Made by a program: the position numbers and the translations under genes. 15,792 nt of DNA from JAITWN01 sp964546765 (GTDB lineage: Bacteria; Pseudomonadota; Gammaproteobacteria; SZUA-140). The stretch lies in NCBI GenBank assembly GCA_964546765.1, contig CAZJKV010000042.1, forward strand, positions 1 through 15,792, read 5' to 3'. The notes beneath the pieces are model-generated. The model saw nothing but the letters and a program-made list of their open reading frames with translations. It had not been told where the DNA came from and searched no databases. Positions 6,192-12,227 of the stretch are shown piece after piece. The number at the start of each line of letters is the position of its first letter. Within the stretch, counting starts at the first letter, position 1.

Positions 6192-6202
6192 GATGGCATC
6201 AT

Positions 6203-6392
6203 ACTACTATGTTTACGTCAACTCACAGCGGGTGGCAGTCTCGCGAATTCTCGGGAAAGTGGCGTCATCATAGCTGTATCAACTGGAATTTCCGCATGCC
6301 GGCGGCCGCGCAGTCGCGAGCTTGACAAGCGCGGTGGATTGCCGCTCAATTGACATGATGTCGATACTCAATCTAAGGTACGCGGAGGCGAG
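6203..6392. promoter_or_regulatory. Divergent promoter region between paralog B and the PAS/CheBR operon
   Basis: This gap separates minus-strand paralog B from the plus-strand PAS gene. Two TTGACA hexamers occur on the plus strand, at 6322-6327 and 6350-6355. Their best -10 partners are weak: CTCAAT at 6345-6350, and TCTAAG at 6372-6377. The second would place the start of transcription inside the ribosome binding site, so the first is likelier if either is used. No clear Crp-type TGTGA-N6-TCACA palindrome is visible. Confidence 0.3.
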
Positions 6393-7004
6393 ATGACTGA
6401 TTCTACGGCCAGGCATGGTCACCGGGGGCAGTTGCGCCAGGATGCCGAGGCGAGACTCAAGGCAGGCATCACTCCGCCTGCGATCAGCGCACCGTTCAGC
6501 GTCGATGCTCTCGCGCTGTTGCACAAGCTGGCGAGCAACCCGGATAGCGCCACTGACGCGCTCAAGCTGTTGCATGAGCTTCAGGTGCATCAGGTCGAAC
6601 TGGATCTGCAGCATCTGCAGCTCGATGCCAATGAGCGCGATCTTGCCGATTCCCTGGCTCGATACAAGGCCCTGTATGACTTCGCGCCGGCCGGGTACCT
6701 CATCCTGGGCCGCGACGGTAAAGTCATCAAGGCGAATCGGGCCAGCACCGAACTGCTCGGCATCGGGCTGAAAGAAATCGTGGGTCACCCGATCGCCAGC
6801 GTGCTGGCGCCGGAAAGCCAGCCGATACTGGCCGGACTGCTCGACAATCTGCGCAATGATGGCGTTGTCGCATACTGCGACGCAAAACCCGCCAATGTCA
6901 GGGAAGATTCGCGACAGGTCCGGATCACGGCAAGCGTTTCGCCGGGCGGTGATACGGTGCTGATGGTGATGACCAGACAAGACACTGCACAGGCTGCTGT
7001 CTGA
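6393..7004 (+). CDS. PAS-domain protein
   Basis: A 203-residue soluble protein without an output domain. Residues ~40-90 are helical and heptad-like (ALKLLHELQVHQVELDLQHL), probably a dimerising coiled coil. Residues ~90-200 form one PAS fold, with YDFAPAGYLILGRDGKVIKAN opening it and ASTELLGIGLKEIVGHPI after it. PAS folds sense small ligands, redox state or light, or mediate dimerisation. Nothing in the sequence reveals a cofactor. The start has a strong GGAGG ribosome binding site 4 bases upstream. The CheB-CheR-PAS fusion follows 49 bases later on the same strand, so the two are probably one operon. Similar small PAS proteins with a leading HELQVHQ-type helix are often found beside such fusions, which suggests a signalling partner. 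Confidence 0.8.
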   Translation: MTDSTARHGHRGQLRQDAEARLKAGITPPAISAPFSVDALALLHKLASNPDSATDALKLLHELQVHQVELDLQHLQLDANERDLADSLARYKALYDFAPAGYLILGRDGKVIKANRASTELLGIGLKEIVGHPIASVLAPESQPILAGLLDNLRNDGVVAYCDAKPANVREDSRQVRITASVSPGGDTVLMVMTRQDTAQAAV

Positions 7005-7053
7005 CGGAGTTCCAGGTACGCCCACAAGGCCGCTGGCCCTTGGTTTTGACACT

Positions 7054-9624
7054 ATGCAGCCGCCGTCTACCGCCGATCATCATGCCGCCTCAGCCACCAC
7101 GCGCATCGTGGGCATCGGCGCCTCTGCGGGCGGACTGGCGGCGCTCGAACAGTTTCTCGGAAAGACCCCGCCGCATACCGGTATGGCCTATATCGTGGTG
7201 CAGCACCTCGATCCCACCCAGAAGGCCCTGCTTCCCGAGCTGCTGCAACGTATCACCGAGATGCCGGTGCGTGAGGCTGAACAGGACATGGTCATCTCGC
7301 CCGATTTTGTGTATGTCATCCCACCCAATACGGAACTTAGTGTCGTCGATGACACGCTGAGGTTGGCAGCTCCTGCCAAACCGAGAGGCATGCGCCTGCC
7401 GATCAACGTACTGTTTTCATCGCTGGCCAGCGCACTGGGCGATCGCGCGATTGCGGTGATCCTCTCCGGCATGGGGTCCGACGGCACACTGGGCCTGCAA
7501 GCGATCAAGGCGGTCGGCGGCCTCACCGTTGTTCAGGACCCTGCATCGGCGCAGTTCGATTCGATGCCGAACAGCGCCATCGACACGGCCAGTCCCGATA
7601 TCGTTGGTCCCGCTGACGAGCTGCCGGACCGGATCCTCACCTATGTCGCGCGCTTGCAGGATTCGTCAATCACCGCCGACGCGCAAGCAGCCACCCCGAC
7701 GCCACCGCTGCAGCGGATTTTTGCCTTGCTGCAGGGACAAACCCGCCATGATTTCTCGTTCTACAAGCCGAATACCCTGCATCGCCGGATCGGGCGACGT
7801 ATGGCAATCCATGGCATCGCCACGCTGGCGCTCTATGCGGATTTTCTCGATAACAATCCGCAAGAGACCGACCTGCTGTTCAAGGAACTGTTGATCGGGG
7901 TGACCAGTTTCTTTCGCGATCCCGCGGTATGGGAATATCTGGCGGATGTGACCTTGCCGGAATTACTGGCGCAGCAGCGGCAGGAGCAAAAGCTGCGTGC
8001 ATGGAGCATCGGTTGTTCTACCGGCGAGGAGGCCTACTCACTGGCCATGGTATTCAGCGACGCACTTGAGCGCTTACCCGGGCCGCGTGACATCAGCCTG
8101 CAGATCTTTGCCTCGGACCTGAGCCCGGACGCCATTGCCTTCGCGCGTCGCGGCCACTATCCGCAGGCGATCAGCGCCGATATATCTCCGGAACGCCTGG
8201 CCCGCTATTTCACTGCAATCGAAACCGGCTACCAGATCAACGCTAATATCCGGGACATGGTGCTCTTTGCGAAGCATGATGTTGTGCTGGACCCGCCGTT
8301 TACCAGGCTCGACCTGATTGTCTGCCGCAACCTGCTGATCTACTTCAGTCCCATGCTGCAGCGAAGGTTGCTGCCGCTGTTTCACTATAGCCTGCGCCAG
8401 GGTGGCGTGCTGTTGCTGGGGAGCTCGGAAACGGTTGGGAGATACAGTGACCTGTTCACGCCGATCGAATCGAGGCTGCGGCTCTATTTGCGACAAAACT
8501 TCATGTCTTCTGGAGTTACCGACTTTCCGGTCAAATCATTTCCCCCACTTACCAGCATGATCAAGGAGCATGCAATGACACCTCCCGAAACTCCTCCAGC
8601 CCCGTCGGGTGACAAGCTGCAGTCGATGGTGGACCATGTCTTGCTGCAGGGCTATGCGCCTGCGGCGGTCCTGCTTAACAACGAGGGCGATATCGTCTAC
8701 ATCAGCGGGCATACCGGAAAATACCTGGAGCCCGCGGCAGGCAAGGCAAACTTGAATATTCATGCGATGATGCGCGAAGGCCTGCGCGCGCCGATTTCTG
8801 AAGCCCTCAAGCAGGCTACTGCGCAGAAGGAACCGATCCAGTTGCACGGACTGCATATCGAGGCGCCGGCAGGCACACAGGTCGTTGACGTTACGGTACA
8901 GGCATTTCAAGAGCCGGCGGCGCTGCAGGGCATGACCCTGATTGTATTTCACGATGTCCCGCCGGCCCCGCCCGCCCGCGGTCGGCGCAAATCCAGGAGC
9001 GTCACGCAAGCCTCTCATGAGGCCGAAACACAGCAGTACCAGGATGAAATCCGCATCCTGCGCGAGGAGGCGCGCGCATCGCGCGAGGAATTGCAGTCTT
9101 CCAATGAGGAGCTTCAGTCCACCAACGAGGAGCTTCAGTCCGCCAACGAGGAACTGACCACCTCGAAGGAGGAGATGCAGTCGATGAACGAAGAGCTGCA
9201 GACCATTAATTCCGAGCTGCAGACCAAGCTCGACGATCTCTCGTTGGCCCAGAGCGACATGCAGAATGTGCTCAACAGCATAGAGATCGCGATCCTCTTT
9301 CTGGACCAGAAGCTCAACGTAAGACGCTTCACTGATCGGGTCTCGAAGATCATCAGCCTGCGGGAGAGCGATATCGGTCGACCGCTCAGCGACCTGACCA
9401 GCCAGCTGGACTATCCCTCGATGTATGAGGATGCGATTGAGACCTTGCGCACCTTGAAACCGGTAGAAAAGGAGATCCTCTCCTCCGACGGGCGCTGGTT
9501 CGCGGTGCGGATCATGCCCTATCGCAGGCTGGACGACATGATCGACGGGGTCGTGATCACCCTGGTCGACATAACCGCGACCAAGAAGCTCGAAGCGAAG
9601 CTGCGCAAGGAGTCGAAGGTTTGA
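7054..9624 (+). CDS. CheB-CheR fusion protein with coiled coil and C-terminal PAS
   Basis: An 856-residue fusion. Residues ~17-205 form a CheB methylesterase domain with its catalytic triad in view: Ser24 in GIGASAGG, His51 in VVQHLDP and Asp143 in GMGSDGTLG. There is no receiver domain in front. Residues ~225-475 form a CheR methyltransferase: an N-terminal helical part (FYKPNTLHRRIGRRM), the SAM motif SIGCSTGEEAYSLAM (318-332) and the conserved CRNLLIYF. A PAS-like linker follows, then seven EELQS-type heptads (678-726), then a PAS domain (~732-850) ending in TATKKLEAKLRKESKV. Such CheBR fusions usually lead into a histidine kinase, encoded in the same protein or in a neighbouring gene. None is present here. 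The substrates are Glu residues of a receptor or other protein, and no receptor gene is in view. The ATG at 7054 lacks a clear ribosome binding site, so translational coupling to the PAS gene is possible. Confidence 0.9.
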   Translation: MQPPSTADHHAASATTRIVGIGASAGGLAALEQFLGKTPPHTGMAYIVVQHLDPTQKALLPELLQRITEMPVREAEQDMVISPDFVYVIPPNTELSVVDDTLRLAAPAKPRGMRLPINVLFSSLASALGDRAIAVILSGMGSDGTLGLQAIKAVGGLTVVQDPASAQFDSMPNSAIDTASPDIVGPADELPDRILTYVARLQDSSITADAQAATPTPPLQRIFALLQGQTRHDFSFYKPNTLHRRIGRRMAIHGIATLALYADFLDNNPQETDLLFKELLIGVTSFFRDPAVWEYLADVTLPELLAQQRQEQKLRAWSIGCSTGEEAYSLAMVFSDALERLPGPRDISLQIFASDLSPDAIAFARRGHYPQAISADISPERLARYFTAIETGYQINANIRDMVLFAKHDVVLDPPFTRLDLIVCRNLLIYFSPMLQRRLLPLFHYSLRQGGVLLLGSSETVGRYSDLFTPIESRLRLYLRQNFMSSGVTDFPVKSFPPLTSMIKEHAMTPPETPPAPSGDKLQSMVDHVLLQGYAPAAVLLNNEGDIVYISGHTGKYLEPAAGKANLNIHAMMREGLRAPISEALKQATAQKEPIQLHGLHIEAPAGTQVVDVTVQAFQEPAALQGMTLIVFHDVPPAPPARGRRKSRSVTQASHEAETQQYQDEIRILREEARASREELQSSNEELQSTNEELQSANEELTTSKEEMQSMNEELQTINSELQTKLDDLSLAQSDMQNVLNSIEIAILFLDQKLNVRRFTDRVSKIISLRESDIGRPLSDLTSQLDYPSMYEDAIETLRTLKPVEKEILSSDGRWFAVRIMPYRRLDDMIDGVVITLVDITATKKLEAKLRKESKV
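9085..9231 (+). repeat. Seven tandem 21-bp repeats encoding a coiled coil
   Basis: Seven in-frame 21-bp units inside the CheB-CheR gene encode EELQSSN, EELQSTN, EELQSAN, EELTTSK, EEMQSMN, EELQTIN and SELQTKL. Units 2 and 3 are almost identical in DNA (AACGAGGAGCTTCAGTCC). The region would form a parallel coiled coil linking CheR to the PAS domain. The near-identical units make the number of heptads liable to change by slippage. Confidence 0.85.
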
Positions 9625-9688
9625 GCCATTAAGGATCGTACGCGCTTCATGATCGGACCACGGCAGGTTATTGATTCGACGATAAATA

Positions 9689-9710
9689 GGCTGTAATAGC
9701 GGCCTTTTTT
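9689..9710 (+). terminator. Terminator of the PAS/CheB-CheR operon
   Basis: GGCTG (9689-9693) pairs with CGGCC (9700-9704), with one G-U pair and a 6-base loop. Six T follow at 9705-9710. It lies 65 bases after the CheB-CheR stop and closes that operon before hicAB. Confidence 0.6.
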
Positions 9711-9764
9711 GCTCTCCCGGCTCATTTTTAGCCCCGGAATCAGGGAATAGGCGGACAGCTGGGG

Positions 9765-9807
9765 TGTAAACAGTCCGTTTACATCGTAGTATCAAAATTG
9801 ATACCAT
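9765..9807 (+). promoter_or_regulatory. hicAB promoter/operator with two palindromes
   Basis: Two inverted repeats stand directly before hicA. One is TGTAAAC (9765-9771) with GTTTACA (9777-9783). The other is GTATCA (9789-9794) with TGATAC (9799-9804). A -35-like TTTACA (9778-9783) and a -10-like TACCAT (9802-9807) with an 18-base spacer would overlap both palindromes. That is the expected layout for autorepression by the HicB ribbon-helix-helix domain. Transcription would then begin at or next to the hicA ATG at 9814, consistent with the absence of a ribosome binding site. Confidence 0.5.
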
Positions 9808-9813
9808 TCCGAC

Positions 9814-10071
9814 ATGGCCGATTTAGCAAGGATGCTGATGGCTATCAGGCAGAATCCTGCCGGGGTCCGCTTCGCCGACCTCTGCAAGGTTTGTGACCAC
9901 TATTTCGGCAAGCCGCGCCAGTCAGGCACGAGTCATCGTGTCTATCGCATGCCGTGGCGAGGCGATCCGCGCGTCAACATCCAAAGCGACAAGGGCATGG
10001 CCAAGCCGTATCAAGTCAGACAGGTGCTTGCGGCCATTGACCGACTGGAATCAGGCGATGAAAAAGATTGA
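9814..10071 (+). CDS. hicA: HicA-type toxin (mRNA interferase)
   Basis: An 85-residue basic protein of the HicA group found with HicB antitoxins. HicA toxins are small double-stranded-RNA-binding-fold proteins that cleave mRNA when freed from HicB. The presumed catalytic His41 lies in the conserved stretch QSGTSHRVYRMPW. The flanks DLCKVCDHYFGKPR and KPYQVRQVLAAIDRL also fit the longer HicA subfamily. The 9814 ATG has no Shine-Dalgarno sequence and may be leaderless. An ATG at 9838 with AAGGA before it is an alternative, but the residues before it (MADLARMLMAIRQNP) resemble the usual family N-terminus. The last 14 bases overlap hicB, the usual coupled order of toxin then antitoxin. Confidence 0.85.
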   Translation: MADLARMLMAIRQNPAGVRFADLCKVCDHYFGKPRQSGTSHRVYRMPWRGDPRVNIQSDKGMAKPYQVRQVLAAIDRLESGDEKD

Positions 10072-10384
10072 CCCGTACACCTATCGCGTCTCGTGGTCTG
10101 AAGAGGATCACGAGTTCGTCGGTACCTGCGCCGAATTTCCGAGCCTGAGCTGGCTGGACAGCTCGCCCGAGCGTGCCCTCGCGGGCATCCGCAAAGTGGT
10201 GGCCGGTTGCATCAGGGACATGAAGAAGTCAGGAGAAGCTTTGCCGGAACCGATCTCGGCGAGGACCTTCAGCGGCAAGTTCATGGTGCGCGTGCCGCCG
10301 CAACTCCACCGTCAACTGGCAACCCAGGCCGCCGAGTCGGGTGTCAGCCTGAATCGGCTGATTGCGCATAAGTTGTCGCAGTGA
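10058..10384 (+). CDS. hicB: HicB-type antitoxin
   Basis: A 108-residue antitoxin. Residues ~1-60 form the partial RNase-H-like HicB domain that blocks HicA (YRVSWSEEDHEFVGTCAEFPSLSW). Residues ~72-108 form a ribbon-helix-helix DNA-binding tail (GKFMVRVPPQLHRQLATQAA then SGVSLNRLIAHKLSQ), which should bind the palindromes upstream of hicA. The ATG at 10058 overlaps the hicA 3' end by 14 bases, so expression is coupled. The codons for the last nine residues (RLIAHKLSQ) occur again without the rest of the gene at 2323. A truncated rnk start follows 21 bases after the stop. Confidence 0.88.
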   Translation: MKKIDPYTYRVSWSEEDHEFVGTCAEFPSLSWLDSSPERALAGIRKVVAGCIRDMKKSGEALPEPISARTFSGKFMVRVPPQLHRQLATQAAESGVSLNRLIAHKLSQ

Positions 10385-10436
10385 TAACGGGAAGTGAGGA
10401 CTCTAATGAACAGCAGACCGGAGATCATCATATCGG
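10355..10436 (+). repeat. Direct repeat copy 2: hicB 3' end joined to rnk 5' end
   Basis: This copy is the intact 3' end of hicB, a 21-base gap, and the first ten codons of an rnk-like gene. It matches 2323-2403 with a few substitutions and a small length difference in the gap. Because hicB is complete here, this copy probably reflects the original order hicA-hicB-rnk, and the copy at 2323 derives from it or from a common ancestor. Confidence 0.8.
10406..10435 (+). pseudogene. Truncated rnk copy (first 10 codons)
   Basis: The ATG and the next nine codons (MNSRPEIIIS) match the start of Rnk at 1342. Homology then stops abruptly and the frame continues into unrelated sequence (VSGEGVGDEQ). GTGAGGA stands about 6 bases upstream, so the translation start is preserved while the gene is gone. 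The break lies 22 bases before the start of the truncated dihydrofolate-reductase-like gene. Confidence 0.65.
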
Positions 10437-10457
10437 TGTCCGGCGAGGGGGTAGGTG

Positions 10458-10625
10458 ATGAGCAAATTGCGGGTGGAAAGCTTCTCTATTTCGATCGATG
10501 GATTCGGCGCGGGTCCGAACCAGAGCCTCGATCATCCGCACGGCGTCGGCGGCATGGCGCTGCATGAGTGGTCATTTCCCACTGACACATTCCAGCGGAT
10601 GTTCGGTAACGGGGTATTCAAATGA
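10458..10625 (+). pseudogene. RibD/dihydrofolate reductase-like protein, N-terminal fragment
   Basis: A 55-residue ORF beginning SKLRVESFSISIDGFGAGPN and continuing with HGVGGMALHEWSFP. This is the recognisable N-terminus of the RibD C-terminal-domain (dihydrofolate reductase-like) family, normally ~180-210 residues. The SISIDGFGAGPNQSLDHP segment covers the first strand and the NADPH-side loop. After TFQRMFG the family sequence stops, and a TGA follows four codons later. About three quarters of the protein, including most of the nucleotide site, is missing. The ORF keeps a plausible ribosome binding site (GAGGGGG) and overlaps the next ATG as ATGA. An internal deletion appears to have fused it to the GFA gene, and it may now serve only as a translated leader. 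Confidence 0.7.
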
Positions 10626-11020
10626 AAGGGAGCTGTCTATGTGGCGTAGTCGAATACGAGATCGACAGGCTCGACAGGCCGATCATGCACTGTCATTGCG
10701 AGTCATGCCGCAAGGCGCATGCGGCCGTGTACGCATCGATCGCGGGGGTCATGCTCGAGCATTTCCGCTGGCTGAAGGGCGAAGACAAACTGACGACCTA
10801 CGAGTCATCGCCCGGGAAGCTGCGACGGTTCTGTTCAGTCTGCGGCTCGCAATTGGTCGCGATCCGTGCCGGACAGCCGCACATCAGCATCCGCGTCGCG
10901 ACGCTCGACGATGACCCTGGGAAACACCCAGAGATGCATATCTGGTGCTCGGAGGACGTTCCCTGGCTGCAAGACGAGGGAGACTTGCCCCACTATGAGG
11001 AGTGGCAGCCAGGCAGGTAG
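10622..11020 (+). CDS. GFA-family (glutathione-dependent formaldehyde-activating-like) protein
   Basis: A 132-residue zinc protein of the GFA/CENP-V fold. Visible metal ligands are Cys5 and Cys7 (GSCLCG), Cys24, Cys26 and Cys29 (CHCESCRK), and Cys71 and Cys74 (FCSVCGS), the full set expected for the two-zinc Mss4-like fold. The founding member of the family was described as speeding the reaction of formaldehyde with glutathione. Most members have no proven function, so the substrate here is unknown. The ATG at 10622 fits the usual family N-terminus (MKGSCLCG) and overlaps the stop of the truncated upstream ORF, with only a weak GGGG ribosome binding site. Translation is probably coupled to that ORF. 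A MITE-like element begins 8 bases after the stop. Confidence 0.82.
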   Translation: MKGSCLCGVVEYEIDRLDRPIMHCHCESCRKAHAAVYASIAGVMLEHFRWLKGEDKLTTYESSPGKLRRFCSVCGSQLVAIRAGQPHISIRVATLDDDPGKHPEMHIWCSEDVPWLQDEGDLPHYEEWQPGR

Positions 11021-11028
11021 GCACGGCT

Positions 11029-11262
11029 GGGGTCGGACCACAGCAACAGCATGAATTCTTGAGAGTTTATGCGAAAAATTGGCCCGATATTGTGCTTAAA
11101 GGCATGTTTTCAGGGTCAAAATGGCAGGTCTAATGAAACCTCTCTCAGCAGGCTTGATTAGAGGCATGTTTTCTGGCCCCAAAATGCCCTTCTAAGCCAA
11201 GAATACAGGCATTTTTCGAGGCATAATTACGATAGTTCAACGAGTTACGGTGGTCCGACCCC
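11029..11262. mobile_element. MITE-like element with terminal inverted repeats
   Basis: A 234-bp AT-richer noncoding block between convergent genes. Its ends are GGGGTCGGACCA (11029-11040) and TGGTCCGACCCC (11251-11262), 12 bp perfectly inverted. The match extends to 19 bp with two mismatches. It has no ORF of note. Inside are two imperfect direct repeats of ~33 bp beginning GGCATGTTTTC at 11101 and 11163. Size, inverted ends and lack of coding capacity fit a miniature inverted-repeat element. A target-site duplication is not obvious. Two further degenerate relatives in the window (2468-2583 and 12110-12218) show that it belongs to a dispersed family. Confidence 0.65.
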
Positions 11263-11283
11263 GTTCTACAGTTGTTGCGTCTC

Positions 11284-11646
11284 CTACAGTCTGACGATCT
11301 CCCTGAACCCACCCCAGAACATGCGCTTCCCGTCGAACGGCATGCTGTCGGAGTTATAGCTGGTGATGCGCGGGTCTTTCATGACCATTTCGTTGATCCT
11401 GTCGCGATCCTCACGTGACGCGTAAACGATCCATGCGAATACGACGGTCTCGTCGTCCTTGAGCTGAACACTCTGCGGGAATGACGTGACCTCGCCCGGC
11501 TTAACGTCGTCGGCGACGCACTCGACGTATTCCAGCGCGCCGTGCTCGCGCCAGACCTCGCCGGCGGTCTGCGCCATATTGCGGTAGTCATCGAGGTTGG
11601 CCTTCGGTACCGGCAATACGAATCCGTCAACATAACGGCTCATCAT
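11284..11646 (-). CDS. DUF1428 (YbaA-like) family protein
   Basis: A 120-residue soluble protein that matches DUF1428 across its length: RYVDGFVLPVPKANLDDY at the start, WREHGALEYVECVADDVKPG in the middle and FDGKRMFWGGFREIV at the end. The fold is a dimeric ferredoxin-like alpha/beta barrel of unknown function. GAGGAG lies about 5 bases before the first ATG at 11646; the second ATG directly after it would serve as well. The gene is 22 bases downstream of the YCII gene on the same strand, so the two form an operon. Both families often occur in such pairs with other small ferredoxin-fold proteins. Confidence 0.85.
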   Translation of the reverse strand: MMSRYVDGFVLPVPKANLDDYRNMAQTAGEVWREHGALEYVECVADDVKPGEVTSFPQSVQLKDDETVVFAWIVYASREDRDRINEMVMKDPRITSYNSDSMPFDGKRMFWGGFREIVRL

Positions 11647-11668
11647 GTTGTCTCCTCTGTCCGGGTGG

Positions 11669-12082
11669 TCAGTTGCCGCCGACGCCGATTTCGCGGAAGC
11701 GCTCGATCGCCTCGTTCGGTTCGAAGTCGTCGAGTTCGTACATCTGCCGGACCTCGATCTCGCAGTCCTTGCCGCCGATCGCCGGGTTCGGAAAGCGCCG
11801 CGCCCACTCGATCGCCTCTTCCCGTGAGTCGACGCAGATAATCGTATAACCGGCGATCAGCTCATTGGTCACGGCGAACGGGCCATCGACGACGGTGCGC
11901 TTGTCGCCCTGGTAGCGGATGCGGAAGCCCTTCGCGGTCGGTTGCAGGCCGGAGCCGTCGATCAGCAACCCGGCCTTGTCCAGCTGCTCGTGATAGTCCG
12001 CCATCTCGGCGAAGAGCTCCGGACCCGGCATGACACCGGCCTCTGTGTCCTTGTCGCCCTTGACGATGATCATGAATCTCAT
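11669..12082 (-). CDS. YCII-related (DGPF-domain) protein
   Basis: A 137-residue soluble protein of the YCII superfamily. It opens with the typical MRFMIIVKGDKDTEAG and has the DGPF motif in KRTVVDGPFAVTNELIAGYTII, then AIEWARRFPNPAIGGKDCEIEVRQMYELDDF. The family has a dimeric ferredoxin-like fold with a conserved His/Asp site. Members are often annotated as DGPF-domain proteins and linked to ECF sigma factors, but none is beside this gene. The ATG at 12082 has AAAGGAG about 7 bases upstream, while the upstream start at 12109 does not. It is the first gene of the minus-strand pair with DUF1428. Its promoter would lie inside or next to the repeat relic at 12110-12218. Confidence 0.85.
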   Translation of the reverse strand: MRFMIIVKGDKDTEAGVMPGPELFAEMADYHEQLDKAGLLIDGSGLQPTAKGFRIRYQGDKRTVVDGPFAVTNELIAGYTIICVDSREEAIEWARRFPNPAIGGKDCEIEVRQMYELDDFEPNEAIERFREIGVGGN

Positions 12083-12109
12083 GGCTGTTCTCCTTTGTTG
12101 AGCCAGCAA

Positions 12110-12218
12110 AAATTGGCATTAAAAAACGGCCGGCAGTGCAATTTTAACGCTGAAAACGGGCGTTTAGCGCCCATGCATGATTTGTCCTGAATTCAACAAG
12201 TTGTCGAGGCCAGACCCC
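12110..12218. repeat. Degenerate copy of MITE-like dispersed repeat (R3)
   Basis: The right end reads GAATTCAACAAGTTGTCG then AGGCCAGACCCC (12207-12218). It aligns with TTCAACGAGTTACGG and TGGTCCGACCCC of the complete element. The inner part (TGCAATTTTAACGCTGAAAA then GGGCGTTT) aligns with TGCCCTTCTAAG and GGCATTTTT there. A small hairpin GGGCG-TTTAG-CGCCC lies at about 12159-12173. The repeat fills the gap between the divergent YCII and nitroreductase-like genes and ends 9 bases before the latter's start. Confidence 0.5.
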
Positions 12219-12227
12219 GGTTTCATA

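Noticed and set aside
6279..7052. 257-codon open frame on the minus strand
   Set aside because: It is antisense to the PAS gene, which has a strong ribosome binding site and PAS motifs. The minus product shows no family pattern.
8536..9807. 423-codon open frame on the minus strand
   Set aside because: It lies opposite the CheB-CheR gene, whose plus-strand product has clear catalytic motifs. The minus-strand product has no recognisable domain and comes from GC-rich codon bias.
11101..11215. Possible CRISPR-like direct repeats (GGCATGTTTTC twice)
   Set aside because: There are only two imperfect units, no regular spacers and no cas genes. They are internal parts of the MITE-like element.
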